Part shown: positions 38,075-47,208 of the stretch, piece after piece
Layout: each line of letters starts with the position of its first letter
Numbering within the stretch: position 1 is the first letter of the stretch
Source of the DNA: Paenibacillus cymbidii
GTDB lineage: Bacteria > Bacillota > Bacilli > Paenibacillales > NBRC-103111
Direction: 5' to 3'
Length of the DNA: 64,000 nt
Assembly: GCF_004764705.1 (NCBI RefSeq)
Contig: NZ_SHLX01000030.1
Location: forward strand, 1 to 64,000
Program-made: the position numbers and the translations under genes
Notes under the pieces: generated by a model
The model's input: only the letters and a program-made list of their open reading frames with translations
Told to the model about the DNA's origin: nothing
Database searches by the model: none

Positions 38075-38124
38075 GCCAAACAACCGCCGCATTCCCCTTT
38101 TGGAGGAAGCGACGGTTGTTTGGC
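38075..38124 (+). terminator. Large hairpin after the Gfo/Idh gene
   Basis: GCCAAACAACCG and CGGTTGTTTGGC form a perfect 12-bp stem around a 26-nt inner region that can pair further. It starts 11 bp after the stop codon. There is no T-run, so it is a weak terminator candidate or an RNA-stabilising end. Confidence 0.55.
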
Positions 38125-38156
38125 GTCGACTGAGTATGGTCGTCAGAGCAAGACAA

Positions 38157-38460
38157 ACTGCGAACCCCGGCGAAACCGGCTCCCGCTGCGCGCGGGGGTT
38201 GGTACTCCGATCGATTCTTGTTTTCCGGATTCTTCGAACGATCAGCCAAGGGGGAATCCGGAAAACAAAGGCGAACGCTAGAGTATGCTTCCGAAGCCGC
38301 TTTCTTGCAGAAAGCGCTCAGCTTCTCCATACCAACCCCCGCTCTCCGCTCCCGCCCCTCGCCCCCTGTTTAACCCTCTCCATGCAGACATGTTGCACAA
38401 AGCGCGGCATTCTGCCCTCCGCCAACTAACCAATTCGCTTTTGTGCCGCTCCGATGAAGC
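38157..38460. repeat. Composite intergenic element, block 1, copy 2
   Basis: The second copy of the block seen at 30256. The 13-bp inverted repeat GTTTTCCGGATTC/GAATCCGGAAAAC is perfect here. It is again followed at once by a hairpin array, which shows that the two parts travel or evolve as one unit. Confidence 0.8.
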
Positions 38461-38466
38461 TTCTTG

Positions 38467-38664
38467 AAAAATAGGCCCTATTTTATTGCCTATTTCACCA
38501 AAATCGGCACCCAGTCCCTCCATAATAACCAGTGAAATCACTGGCTATTCCGGCGAAAAGGCCCGATCCGGGGCCTGACGGAGCAAATAGGCCATGTTTT
38601 CACTGGCTATTTCCAACGAGGCACCCCGAATCGGGCCAATAAGCCATTTTTCTTGGCTTATTTC
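38467..38664. repeat. Intergenic hairpin array, copy D (four hairpins)
   Basis: Hairpins lie at about 38467-38493, 38524-38549, 38585-38612 and 38638-38664. The last one supplies the stop codon and final codon of the subtilase gene. It lies between converging genes. Confidence 0.85.
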
Positions 38665-39656
38665 GTCCGCATCGGTGCCGCAAAAAGGAAGTCGACGGCA
38701 GCCAGCAGGTCGAGGCAAAGAAAGCTGCGGCCGGAAGCCGGATCGTCGACTGCGGTCCCCGTATGGCGAAAAATCGCCATCAGCGCATCCGGCAGCGTGG
38801 CGCCCCACGCTTCCCAGCGAAACCCGCTGACAGCCACGGCTTCGCGCAAAATCATCGCACACGCCGCCGCATAAGCGTTCGACGAAGAGGTCGCCGTTGC
38901 GGCGACCAGCAGGTCCGTGCCGGCGCCCCGGTCCAGATGCACCTCGCCCGTGTCCGGATGCACGGCGCCGATCGCGAAGCACGCCGGTTGGCAGGCGGGC
39001 CAGGAAATGCCGGCGGTGTAGCCGTTGTTCCCGCACGGCGCGCTTACCCACACGCCAAGGCGCCGCAGTTCCTCCAGCTTCGCGTCGATCATCGTCGCGA
39101 TCGGCGTTTCATGCATTAGGTCGTCGAGCACGGACAAGTTGACAGCCGTGATGCCGTACCGTTCGCGATGATCGACGACCCATTGCAGCCCTTCCGCGAT
39201 CGAAGCGGATTCGTCCCGCCGCAAATGAACGATGCTTGCGCAGCGAACGTGCGCGACGTGATTGTTGTAAGCGGCGCCCAGCAAGCCGTTGTAGTGGAGC
39301 GAGGACGGATAACCGACGCTGGTGCCGTGATAACCCGGCGGGACCGGCGTCGGATCGTCGTTGCCGTCGATGCTGTTGTAGGCGGCGATCACCTTCGGTC
39401 CCCATGGCAGCCGGGCCTGCCACTCGGGAACGGACAAGTCGCAGCCGTCGTCCAGAATGGCCAGGCACTGGCCTTTGCCCCAGCTCAGCGCCCCGTCGTA
39501 TTTGTCCCACGTGTCGATAATCCGGTTCCGTGCGAAGGCGGCCGGATTGTACGGTACTCCCCGCCGGCCGCCCGCTGCGGACGGTTCCCCGCCGGCTGCC
39601 GGCTGATCCAGCTCATCGGCGCCAAGCATGCCGCGCAGCCTGTCTTCTCCATCCAT
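38658..39656 (-). CDS. Subtilisin-like S8 peptidase without signal peptide
   Basis: The 332-residue protein has a subtilase triad: Asp69 in AILDDGCD, His110 in YHGTSVG and a Ser near residue 263 in TSSSNAYAAA. The oxyanion Asn is in APCGNNG. The usual GTSMAAP around the serine is diverged and lacks the Pro. There is no signal peptide or prodomain, so it looks cytoplasmic. It is the last gene of importer locus 3, 81 bp after YtcP. Its stop codon lies inside hairpin array D, so the original 3' end may have been replaced. Confidence 0.75.
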   Translation of the reverse strand: MDGEDRLRGMLGADELDQPAAGGEPSAAGGRRGVPYNPAAFARNRIIDTWDKYDGALSWGKGQCLAILDDGCDLSVPEWQARLPWGPKVIAAYNSIDGNDDPTPVPPGYHGTSVGYPSSLHYNGLLGAAYNNHVAHVRCASIVHLRRDESASIAEGLQWVVDHRERYGITAVNLSVLDDLMHETPIATMIDAKLEELRRLGVWVSAPCGNNGYTAGISWPACQPACFAIGAVHPDTGEVHLDRGAGTDLLVAATATSSSNAYAAACAMILREAVAVSGFRWEAWGATLPDALMAIFRHTGTAVDDPASGRSFLCLDLLAAVDFLFAAPMRTK

Positions 39657-39737
39657 TCCATTTCCCCGCTTCTTTTGGTCTTGTCGTGCCCACAGCCACT
39701 TCCCGTTTCTATCGGATTTGTCCCGCCCCCGCCTTGC

Positions 39738-40625
39738 TTACCCTTTGAGAGATCCGATCATGATGCCTTTGACGAAATATTTTTGCAGGAACGGGTAAAA
39801 AGCGATAATCGGCGCAACGGCGATGACGATCGTCGCCGCTTTGATCGACTGGCTGGTCACCTGCTCGGTCATGTCGATATAGGAGCCGGTGTTGGTCGGG
39901 TCGATCCGCTCCTGCAGAAACAGCTTCTGCACCAGCAATTGTAGCACGAAGCTGTTTTTTTCGCGCAAATAAATCATTGCATCGAACCAAGCGTTCCAAT
40001 GAGCCACCCCCGACCAAAGCGCAATGACGGCAATGATCGGCATCGACAGCGGAAAAATGATCCGAAACGCCGTTTGCACCGGATTCGCCCCGTCGATCAG
40101 CGCCGATTCCTCCAGTTCCCGCGGGAATCCCATCAGGAAATTGCGCGCCAGGATAATGTACCAAGCGTTCGCCAGGCCGGGAAGCACCAGCACCCACAAG
40201 GAGCCGATCAAGCCGTACGATTTCATCGTCAGATAGGTCGGAATGAGCCCGCCGCTGAAAAACATCGTAAACAGCAAAAACAGCGTAATCGCCCCGCGCA
40301 AAGGCAAGTCGCGACGCGACAGCGCAAACGCGGCGAGCATCGTCACCGCCACCGTCAGCGTAACGCCGAACGACGTGCGGAACAACGTATTGCCGAAGGC
40401 CGAATAAAGGATGTCGCTGCGCAGCACCTGCCCGTACGCCGACAGATTGAAGCCTTCCGGCCACAAGCGCAGTCCGAGCCGGTTCACATAGGCCGGTCCG
40501 GTCACGGACAGCATAAGCAAGTTCCAGAACGGATACACGAACAGGATGGACAACACGATCATAAGCAACACGTTGAACACATCGAATAATTTGCCAGCCG
40601 GGCTTTTGCGGCGGAATACGGTCAT
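39738..40625 (-). CDS. Carbohydrate ABC importer permease, YtcP/LplC type, locus 3
   Basis: A 295-residue permease with six helices, the docking loop ELEESALIDGANPVQTAFR and the tail KYFVKGIMIGSLKG. The ATG at 40625 follows a GAGGG-rich site; an upstream in-frame start at 40697 would lie inside the LplB gene. It is closely similar and equal in length to the locus 4 copy. Confidence 0.92.
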   Translation of the reverse strand: MTVFRRKSPAGKLFDVFNVLLMIVLSILFVYPFWNLLMLSVTGPAYVNRLGLRLWPEGFNLSAYGQVLRSDILYSAFGNTLFRTSFGVTLTVAVTMLAAFALSRRDLPLRGAITLFLLFTMFFSGGLIPTYLTMKSYGLIGSLWVLVLPGLANAWYIILARNFLMGFPRELEESALIDGANPVQTAFRIIFPLSMPIIAVIALWSGVAHWNAWFDAMIYLREKNSFVLQLLVQKLFLQERIDPTNTGSYIDMTEQVTSQSIKAATIVIAVAPIIAFYPFLQKYFVKGIMIGSLKG

Positions 40626-40641
40626 GACGGAGCCCTCCCCC

Positions 40642-41541
40642 TCACCAGATGCCGTAATCGTTGAACCGTTTGACGAGAAAGTTGGTGCCCATGACAAGCG
40701 CGAGCGCGATCACGTTTTTGAACAAGCCGATGGCCGAGGAAAAGCCGTACTTCGTTTCCAGCAAGCCGATCCGGTACACGTACGTGTCGATAATGTCGGC
40801 GACGCGGTACACGGCCGGGTTGTACAGGTTAAAAATTTGATCGAAGCCCGCGTTCATGATGCCGCCGACATTCAGGATGAACAGGATCGTCATGATCGGC
40901 ACCAGCGACGGCAAGGTAATGTGCACGATTTTCTGCAAGCGGCCCGCGCCGTCGATCGTGGCCGATTCGTATTGATCCTGGCTGATGCCGGCAATGGCGG
41001 CCAAATAGACGACGCTTCCCCAGCCGACGCTTTGCCAAATATGCGTGATGACCAGCATGCCCACGAACGTGTCCGGATCGGCGAGAAAATGAATCGGCTT
41101 GCCGCCGAAGAAGGTGAGCACATAGTTGAGCGCTCCCCGCGACGGGGACAAAATTTCGGTCAGCAAGCTGGCCAATATGACCCACGACATGAAGTGGGGC
41201 AAGTACGAGACGCTTTGCACGAATTTTTTGAATTTGCCGTGGATCAGCTCGTTAAACAGCAGCGCCAGCACAACGGGAGCCGGGAAGCCGAACAGCAGAT
41301 GCAGACCGCTGATCGTCAGCGTGTTGCGAATGATCCGCCAAAAAAACACGTCGTGAAAAAACTGTTCGAAATAGTCGAAACCGACCCACGGACTGCCCCA
41401 TATGCCGTCGATGAACCTGTAGTCCTTGAAGGCGATGATGACGCCATACATGGGCACATAACTGAACAAGGCGAACAAAACGATCGCGGGAGCAAGCATC
41501 AGGTAGTAATAACCGTATTTGCCGAAGCGGTCTCGCATCAT
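40642..41541 (-). CDS. Carbohydrate ABC importer permease, LplB type, locus 3
   Basis: A 299-residue permease with the LplB signatures FSYVPMYGVIIAFKDY, the docking loop QDQYESATIDGAGRLQK and the tail FLVKRFNDYGIW. It begins 2 bp after the binding-protein stop codon. It is highly similar to the locus 4 LplB. Confidence 0.92.
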   Translation of the reverse strand: MMRDRFGKYGYYYLMLAPAIVLFALFSYVPMYGVIIAFKDYRFIDGIWGSPWVGFDYFEQFFHDVFFWRIIRNTLTISGLHLLFGFPAPVVLALLFNELIHGKFKKFVQSVSYLPHFMSWVILASLLTEILSPSRGALNYVLTFFGGKPIHFLADPDTFVGMLVITHIWQSVGWGSVVYLAAIAGISQDQYESATIDGAGRLQKIVHITLPSLVPIMTILFILNVGGIMNAGFDQIFNLYNPAVYRVADIIDTYVYRIGLLETKYGFSSAIGLFKNVIALALVMGTNFLVKRFNDYGIW

Positions 41542-41543
41542 CG

Positions 41544-43178
41544 TTACTTCTTATTGGACGCGTCGTACAGCTTCTGGTATTCGTCCATTACCGCCTGCCC
41601 GCCGGCGTCGAGGAACTTTTTCTTGAACGCTTCCCATTCCTTGTCGATGTCGAGCTTGCCGGCTACCGCGTTCGTTTCGAATTCGGTCGCTACCGTTGCG
41701 ATCGCCGTGCCGTATTTGACGAGCGACTCGTTCGTGCCGCTGAAGCTGAAGTTGACGTTGGTATATTTGATCGGACTCGACATGGACACGTCGTAGGCGG
41801 GGCTGTCCGCCTTGGTGACCAGATTTTTTTTGGCGTAATCCCACGTGACCGGAGTCAGGCCAAAATATTGGGCGATGCCTTCCTCGTTGATCTTGTCCAC
41901 CTTCGAGTATTCCGGCGTCAGTTGGATGATGCCGTCCTTGTCGAGCGTATACCCCTTGCCTTGTTCGCCGTAATAGACGCGTTTGTAGAAATCGTCGTTT
42001 GCCACCAGAAATTCCTTGATCGCCATGATGCGCGCCACTTTGTCGTCGCTCGTGTTTTTGCCGAACGCAAAGCCGAAGCCGGCTGACGGGAAGTTGATGC
42101 CGCCCGCGCCTTTGTCGCCGGTCGGGCCGGTGAAAGGCTTGATGAATTCAATTTTGGCGGCGGCATTTTTATCGGTTACCATGCTCGTCAAATTGGCTGC
42201 CGTCGACAACGCGAACCACCACGGATGGTCGGCCAGCACGCCGAACTTGCCGCTTTCCCATTTGGCCCGCTGCTGCGGACGCTGATCGGTGAGCGACTCG
42301 GGATCGATCAGCCCTTCCTTGTTCCATGCCTGCATCGTTTTCAGATAATCCCGGAAGCCGTCGGACAGCGCAACGGGCGATACTTTGCCGCTCTTGTCCG
42401 CGTAGAAGGCGGTGTTCGACGAACCGAGCCCGTAAGCTCCCCGCAAATAAAGCTGGATGCCGTGGCCGCCGAACGTATCGTTTTTGCCGTTTTTGTCCGG
42501 ATCGTTAAAGGTGAAGCGCTTCAGCACCTCGTGGTATTCGTCCATCGTTTCCGGCAGCTTGGCGATGCCGACGTTGTCGAGCCAGTCCTTGCGCAAGGCC
42601 ATGACCCACGGCTGCAGCTGCGCGTAGCTGAGGAACGGGATGAAGTAGTTTTTGCCCTTGTACTTCATCGTCGTGCTGGCGACGTCTTTGCCCAGCATGG
42701 CGTCGACTCTCTCCATCCACTTGGGCATCGCGGAGCGAATTTTCTCTTCGCTCAGTTCCTTAAGCAAGCCCTGATCGATCAGGAACTGGTAAGGCACGTT
42801 CAGGCTGATGTAATCCGCCGTTTTGCCTTCGGCGAAATACAGGTTTACCTGCTCCTTGTTGGACATATCGAGCATGACCTGATTGATTTTTACGTTAAAC
42901 TTCTCTTCGATCAGCTTCTTCGTCGGGCTGTCCAGTTTGTCGTTCGCCTTGCCGGTCTGGTTGAATCCGATCCAGGAAAGCTCAAGCTTCTGCGCATACG
43001 GATTGGGTGCTGCCGATGCTCCCGCCTTCGCCGACGCCGCCGGCGAAGGCGACGCGCCCTTGCCTGCTTCCTCCTTGCCGCCGCTGCAGCCTGCCAGCAC
43101 CGTTACAATGGCGATTGCTCCCGCCAGTCCGGCCATCCATTTTTTTCTTGCCACGATACCCCCGCCAATCTTCTCCAT
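41544..43178 (-). CDS. Extracellular sugar-binding lipoprotein of locus 3
   Basis: The 544-residue protein has a lipobox VLAGC (Cys31), a Ser/Ala/Pro linker and an LplA-like fold with the calcium loop NDPDKNGKNDTFG. Long identical stretches with the locus 4 protein, such as PETMDE.HEVLKRFTFNDPD and GKFGVLADHPWW, show common origin. AGGAG lies 8 nt before the ATG. It has its own promoter with direct-repeat site 1. Confidence 0.92.
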   Translation of the reverse strand: MEKIGGGIVARKKWMAGLAGAIAIVTVLAGCSGGKEEAGKGASPSPAASAKAGASAAPNPYAQKLELSWIGFNQTGKANDKLDSPTKKLIEEKFNVKINQVMLDMSNKEQVNLYFAEGKTADYISLNVPYQFLIDQGLLKELSEEKIRSAMPKWMERVDAMLGKDVASTTMKYKGKNYFIPFLSYAQLQPWVMALRKDWLDNVGIAKLPETMDEYHEVLKRFTFNDPDKNGKNDTFGGHGIQLYLRGAYGLGSSNTAFYADKSGKVSPVALSDGFRDYLKTMQAWNKEGLIDPESLTDQRPQQRAKWESGKFGVLADHPWWFALSTAANLTSMVTDKNAAAKIEFIKPFTGPTGDKGAGGINFPSAGFGFAFGKNTSDDKVARIMAIKEFLVANDDFYKRVYYGEQGKGYTLDKDGIIQLTPEYSKVDKINEEGIAQYFGLTPVTWDYAKKNLVTKADSPAYDVSMSSPIKYTNVNFSFSGTNESLVKYGTAIATVATEFETNAVAGKLDIDKEWEAFKKKFLDAGGQAVMDEYQKLYDASNKK

Positions 43179-43214
43179 CGTCTCACTCCTCGTTCGAAAT
43201 GGTGTTGCCAGCCC

Positions 43215-43282
43215 AGCATACGGTCGGACAGGCGCGGAGCGAAATGCTGCAATCTTGACGTTTATTGCCCCGATCTTGACAA
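43215..43282 (-). promoter_or_regulatory. Promoter of the locus 3 binding-protein gene with AraC-type direct repeat (site 1)
   Basis: Two GTCAAGAT half-sites (plus-strand TTGAC at 43255 and 43276) lie 21 bp apart in 43244-43282. Then 23 nt separate the GCAT edge from a TATGCT -10 (complement of 43215-43220). The position of the -35 holds TTCGCT, a poor match, so the promoter should need an activator touching the repeat. Confidence 0.75.
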
Positions 43283-43320
43283 TGGCGGGAAAAATCCGGG
43301 CCGGCCGGCGATCGTTCCGT

Positions 43321-45723
43321 TCAGCTGTGCAGCTTCCGGTATTCGCCGGGCGTGAGGCCAGTCGATTCCTTGAACAGCTTGATGAAATGATTGACCTTGA
43401 TATAGCCGAGCTGGCTGCTGATATCCTGGATTTTGGCGCCGGGCAGGAGAAGAAGCTCCTTGCTTCGCGTTATACGAGTCCTGGTGACGAAATCGCTGAA
43501 GTTTCCGCCGGTATGCTCCTTGAAGATTCGGCTCAAATAAGCGGGATTCAGGTTAAGCGCTTCCGCAACCGACGAAAGCGAGATTTTATCGCCGCAATCT
43601 TGCTCTACCATGCGCCGGGCATGCTCGACGTGCATGTTTCGTTTTTCCTGGAACGCCTGACCGATATAGTCCGCCATGGCGGCGATCACTCCTTCGAACC
43701 AGACGGAAAGCTCCTGCCAGTCGTTCTTCAGCAGAAAAGAGGCGAGCAGGTGCGGACGTTCCTGCGGAACGATCGCTTTCATGTCGAGGTGCAAATCCAT
43801 GACGGTTTCGTTCAGCCGGACGAGCAGCTGCAGAAAGGCGTGCTGCACTTGCGGGAAGGCTGCCCGCCTTGACCCGGCGCGCATCGTTTGCACCATATCG
43901 GCGAACACGCCAAGCGCCTTCGCCCTTTCGCCATTCTTCAGGCAGACGACAAGCGCCGCTTCCATTTCCTTCGGGTACGGCAGCGGATCGTACGCTTGCA
44001 GCCTGACGTCGTCGATATAAATGATTTCCCCTTCTCCGCTCAGCTTCCGGTAACAAAGCGACTCCTGCGCCTCCGTATAAGCCCGCGGCAGCTCCAGGGC
44101 AGTCCGGCAATAGCCGCCGATGCCGATCGTGCAGGCGACGCGGTGCCGATCGTGCAGGCAGCGGCGGATCGCTTCGGCCGCGGCAAACACGTCGGCCATG
44201 CCGCTGCCGCCGCTATTGAGCAGTACGGCGTACAGATGGTCGTCGATTTCGGTTACCCAGCGCGTTCCAACCGGGTCGAGCGATTCCGCGATGGAGTCTT
44301 TCACTTTCAACTGCTCCAGCTTCTCCGCTTCGATGTCGGCGTGCCGGCTCCACTGTACTTGCGTTTCCACGGCGACCAGCAGCAGACCGATGTCAAGCGT
44401 CCCCAGCTCGACGCCAAAATAGCGCAGCCGCTCCTCGATCGCCTCCAGCCCGTAGTCGTGTTCCTTGAGCAAGGAGCGGACGAATTTCTCCTGATAGGCG
44501 GGCAAGCTTTCGCGAAGCCGCTGCCGATACCGGTTGCGCGCTTCGTACGCGCCGGTCAGGCTTTCGCTGATGACCTGGAATTCGCCGGCGGTCCGCGTCC
44601 GAAGGCCAGGAACGACGGGCGATCCGACCGGCTTGCGCTCACCGTCGCCCTGGTGATCGTTTTTGATCAGCTGCAGCAGGCGGGAGATCGGCTTGTACAT
44701 GCGGCGGCTGGAGACAAGCGCCAACGAGGCGGTTGCCAGCAGCAGGAGCGCCGTAAACACGATGAACAAATTGCGGATGCCGGCGATGGTGGCGTACATG
44801 GCGTTCATGTCGGTGACGCTGGATATCGTCCAGCCGAGCAGCTCCGACGACTGCCAGGAAACAAGCCAGCGGTTATGCCTCATGGCATGTTCCCCGGGCG
44901 TGCGTCCGTCCGCGTCGGCGGCGGCGATCGCCGCGCGGCTGGTGTCGACGAGCGGCGCCGCAGCGGCGGAATTGTCGTACAGCAACGGTTCTCCTTCCGG
45001 GGAAAGAACGATCAGCGTCGTGCCGCGGTCAATGCCCAGCTTGCTGATCAGATTCCTATAGTAGGCTTCAGCATCCAGATTGATCACAACCGCATAATTG
45101 ACTTGCGCCGGCCGGAAAACGATCGGAATGACGCGCTTGACGCCGCCGTTCGGCAGCGCGGCATCCCGCACATCCGTCATGATCGGATAGCCGAACGCAT
45201 TCTGGTGTACGTGTTCGTCCCAGTTGCTATCGTAAAATTGCCCGACGGGGTATTGCATATGATCGGAGGTGAGCACGATGCCCCGGTTCGGATTGATATA
45301 GTAAACGGAATAAATAAATTCGTTGAGATTTTTCAGATCGACGAGGCTTTGCAGCACTTTGGCCTTGCTGTCGATATAGTCGACGATGCGCTGCCGCTCC
45401 GATTCGGCGGCGTTGTGCCACTGGCCGAGCTCGGAGTAATAATCGCCGAGCGGCGACTGGTCGAACGTCAGCAGCGATTTATTGGTGGCGAATTGCCGGT
45501 AGCCGCTGCCGATCTGATTGACGATCAACTCCATCGCGTTGGCCGTTTGTTTCAGGTAGCGGGCATTGGCTTGTTCGATTTCCCGCTTCATCGACGATTG
45601 TACATTGTAATAGAAGAAAAAGACGAGCGTCACGATCGGAATCGTACAAATGAGCAGCATATAAGTGACCAGACGGATCAAAAAGCGTTTGTGCCGCGAA
45701 TAAATCAGCAGTTTGTCGAACAA
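43321..45723 (-). CDS. Membrane-anchored AraC-family sensor-regulator of locus 3
   Basis: The 800-residue protein has a first helix at about 20-40 (FLIRLVTYMLLICTIPIVTLVFFF), a Cache-like sensor, a second helix near 305 (LFIVFTALLLLATASLALV), a cytoplasmic GGDEF-less linker domain, and a C-terminal AraC double helix-turn-helix ending GLTPGEYRKLHS. The TTG start at 45723 has GGAGAGG seven bases upstream and aligns with the start of the locus 4 paralogue. It is the second gene of the group and has its own direct-repeat promoter (site 3), so it may activate itself. Confidence 0.88.
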   Translation of the reverse strand: MFDKLLIYSRHKRFLIRLVTYMLLICTIPIVTLVFFFYYNVQSSMKREIEQANARYLKQTANAMELIVNQIGSGYRQFATNKSLLTFDQSPLGDYYSELGQWHNAAESERQRIVDYIDSKAKVLQSLVDLKNLNEFIYSVYYINPNRGIVLTSDHMQYPVGQFYDSNWDEHVHQNAFGYPIMTDVRDAALPNGGVKRVIPIVFRPAQVNYAVVINLDAEAYYRNLISKLGIDRGTTLIVLSPEGEPLLYDNSAAAAPLVDTSRAAIAAADADGRTPGEHAMRHNRWLVSWQSSELLGWTISSVTDMNAMYATIAGIRNLFIVFTALLLLATASLALVSSRRMYKPISRLLQLIKNDHQGDGERKPVGSPVVPGLRTRTAGEFQVISESLTGAYEARNRYRQRLRESLPAYQEKFVRSLLKEHDYGLEAIEERLRYFGVELGTLDIGLLLVAVETQVQWSRHADIEAEKLEQLKVKDSIAESLDPVGTRWVTEIDDHLYAVLLNSGGSGMADVFAAAEAIRRCLHDRHRVACTIGIGGYCRTALELPRAYTEAQESLCYRKLSGEGEIIYIDDVRLQAYDPLPYPKEMEAALVVCLKNGERAKALGVFADMVQTMRAGSRRAAFPQVQHAFLQLLVRLNETVMDLHLDMKAIVPQERPHLLASFLLKNDWQELSVWFEGVIAAMADYIGQAFQEKRNMHVEHARRMVEQDCGDKISLSSVAEALNLNPAYLSRIFKEHTGGNFSDFVTRTRITRSKELLLLPGAKIQDISSQLGYIKVNHFIKLFKESTGLTPGEYRKLHS

Positions 45724-45758
45724 GGGGCATCCTCTCCGTCGTTGGTAGTAATATGTCC

Positions 45759-45826
45759 AGTATAGGCGAATCGACGGGGACCGGGACATGCTTTAATTTT
45801 GACATTCGTTGCCCTGATGTTCACTT
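45759..45826 (-). promoter_or_regulatory. Promoter of the locus 3 regulator gene with direct repeat (site 3)
   Basis: Plus-strand TTGAC at 45799 and TTCAC at 45820 are 21 bp apart within 45788-45826. The GCAT edge is 23 nt from TATACT (complement of 45759-45764). The -35 position reads GTCCCG, not a SigA hexamer. Confidence 0.7.
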
Positions 45827-45856
45827 GTGGAGGAGGATAAGCGGAAAAGCGGAACA

Positions 45857-45891
45857 GGCGCACGGTGCCGGCGATGCGGCACTCGTGCGCC
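45857..45891 (-). terminator. Hairpin after the first sialidase-like gene
   Basis: GGCGCACG and CGTGCGCC, with further TGCCG/CGGCA pairing, make a long stem about 27 bp beyond the stop codon. A mildly T-rich tail follows. It separates this gene from the regulator promoter. Confidence 0.6.
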
Positions 45892-45917
45892 TTCGGGCGA
45901 TGGACGGCCCGGGCTGG

Positions 45918-46940
45918 TTAGAACAACTCGTCGATGCGGAAGCGGACGACGCCCATGTGGTAACGCTGATGCTGCGGCACCCGGTTGGCGTAGTAGGCAA
46001 GCACAAGCGTGCCGTCGCTCGTTTGCACGCACGACGGATAGCCGCCGTCCGTTGCGGTAATGAAGTCGACAAGGAAGACAGGCTTGCTCCAGCTCGCGCC
46101 GTTGTCGTCGCTGATTCGGGCGTCGACGCCGTAGTGGCCGTTATTGCGCGCCCCGTAGGTAAGCAGAATGCGTCCATCCAACAATTTCAGCAGATGAGCC
46201 GGAATTTGTCCGGGAAGCGATACCGCTCCGCGCGGGCTCCAGCTGTCGCCGAAGTCGTCCGAGCCGAACAGCTCCAGGTGCTCGCTCTCCCAAGTGCGCA
46301 CCGCTGCCAGCAGCCGCGAGTCCCCCAGCGCAACGATAGCGGTTTCGTTGCCTTTGATCGGCGCGATCGGACGCGGATTGACCCATGACTTGCCTTGATC
46401 GTAGCTGCGGAAAAACCAACTGCGGTTGAGGACAGCGTCCCGTCCCGTGCGTGCCGCATCGCGCGAAAAAGAATAGCAGGCGGAGCCAAGCGTGCCGTCG
46501 CCGCTGCTGACGATATCCCCGAACGGGATGACCGCTTCCGTGCCTTCCGGCAGCTCGATGCCGCCTTCGATCGTCCATGAAAGCCCTCCGTCGCTGGAAC
46601 GGCTCACCCTCGCCGGCAAAATATTGCCCCTCTGCCCCGACACGCGGGCCGGATCGTTGGCGGGTGAAACGTCGTCCCACCCCGAGCTGAGCACGACCAG
46701 GGAGCCGTCCGTTGCAAGCCCCGCCGCCACGTTCATCCGGTTCTGCTTCGGCAGGTGCCCGGAAGGCACGCCGCCGCGGGCCCACGTTCGGCCTTCGTCG
46801 CCGCTGATCCAGCATTCCACGTCGCCTTCCGTTACGCCGTGATTCGGCTTGCCGAAGATGACGGCGGTGATCGCACCATTCTGCAGCAGCGTCAGGTTCG
46901 GCCATGCGCATACATTGTCGATGGCGATGAATCGTTCCAC
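45918..46940 (-). CDS. Sialidase-fold (BNR/Asp-box) glycosidase-like protein, locus 3
   Basis: The 340-residue beta-propeller carries about five Asp-box motifs: SGDEGRTW, SSDGGLSW, SYDQGKSW, SDDFGDSW and SDDNGASW. This fold is found in sialidases and other exo-glycosidases or lyases. There is no signal peptide, so it is probably cytoplasmic. I use the GTG at 46940 because GGGGAG is eight bases upstream; an ATG at 46973 is in frame. It has its own direct-repeat promoter (site 2). The substrate cannot be read from sequence. Confidence 0.75.
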   Translation of the reverse strand: MERFIAIDNVCAWPNLTLLQNGAITAVIFGKPNHGVTEGDVECWISGDEGRTWARGGVPSGHLPKQNRMNVAAGLATDGSLVVLSSGWDDVSPANDPARVSGQRGNILPARVSRSSDGGLSWTIEGGIELPEGTEAVIPFGDIVSSGDGTLGSACYSFSRDAARTGRDAVLNRSWFFRSYDQGKSWVNPRPIAPIKGNETAIVALGDSRLLAAVRTWESEHLELFGSDDFGDSWSPRGAVSLPGQIPAHLLKLLDGRILLTYGARNNGHYGVDARISDDNGASWSKPVFLVDFITATDGGYPSCVQTSDGTLVLAYYANRVPQHQRYHMGVVRFRIDELF

Positions 46941-46977
46941 TTGCTTCACTCCCCTATTCGGATCTTGTTGCATCGTT

Positions 46978-47045
46978 ATCGTACCCCGCCACCCGGGCGG
47001 AAGCCTATGCCGCAATCTTGCGATTTATCGCCCCGTTCTTGACAT
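46978..47045 (-). promoter_or_regulatory. Promoter of the first sialidase-like gene with direct repeat (site 2)
   Basis: Plus-strand TTGCG at 47018 and TTGAC at 47039 are 21 bp apart within 47007-47045. The GCAT edge is 23 nt from TACGAT (complement of 46978-46983). The site also lies upstream of the divergent gene at 47209. Confidence 0.72.
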
Positions 47046-47208
47046 GTCCGCTGCCGCCCCTGCCGTCCTCTTGCCTCCGAAACTGTGCATTTGCGCAACA
47101 TTATTGGTCGATTCGGGAAAACTGCGCTTATACGGCCAGTGATACGATGGGGACTAACCGGTCATCGCCGGCACACGGAATGGCGAACAGAATGTGGAGG
47201 AAAACCGA

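Noticed and set aside
36936-38330. 464-residue minus-strand ORF opposite the Gfo/Idh gene
   Set aside because: It is the antisense shadow of a well-supported enzyme, extended by the repeat block.
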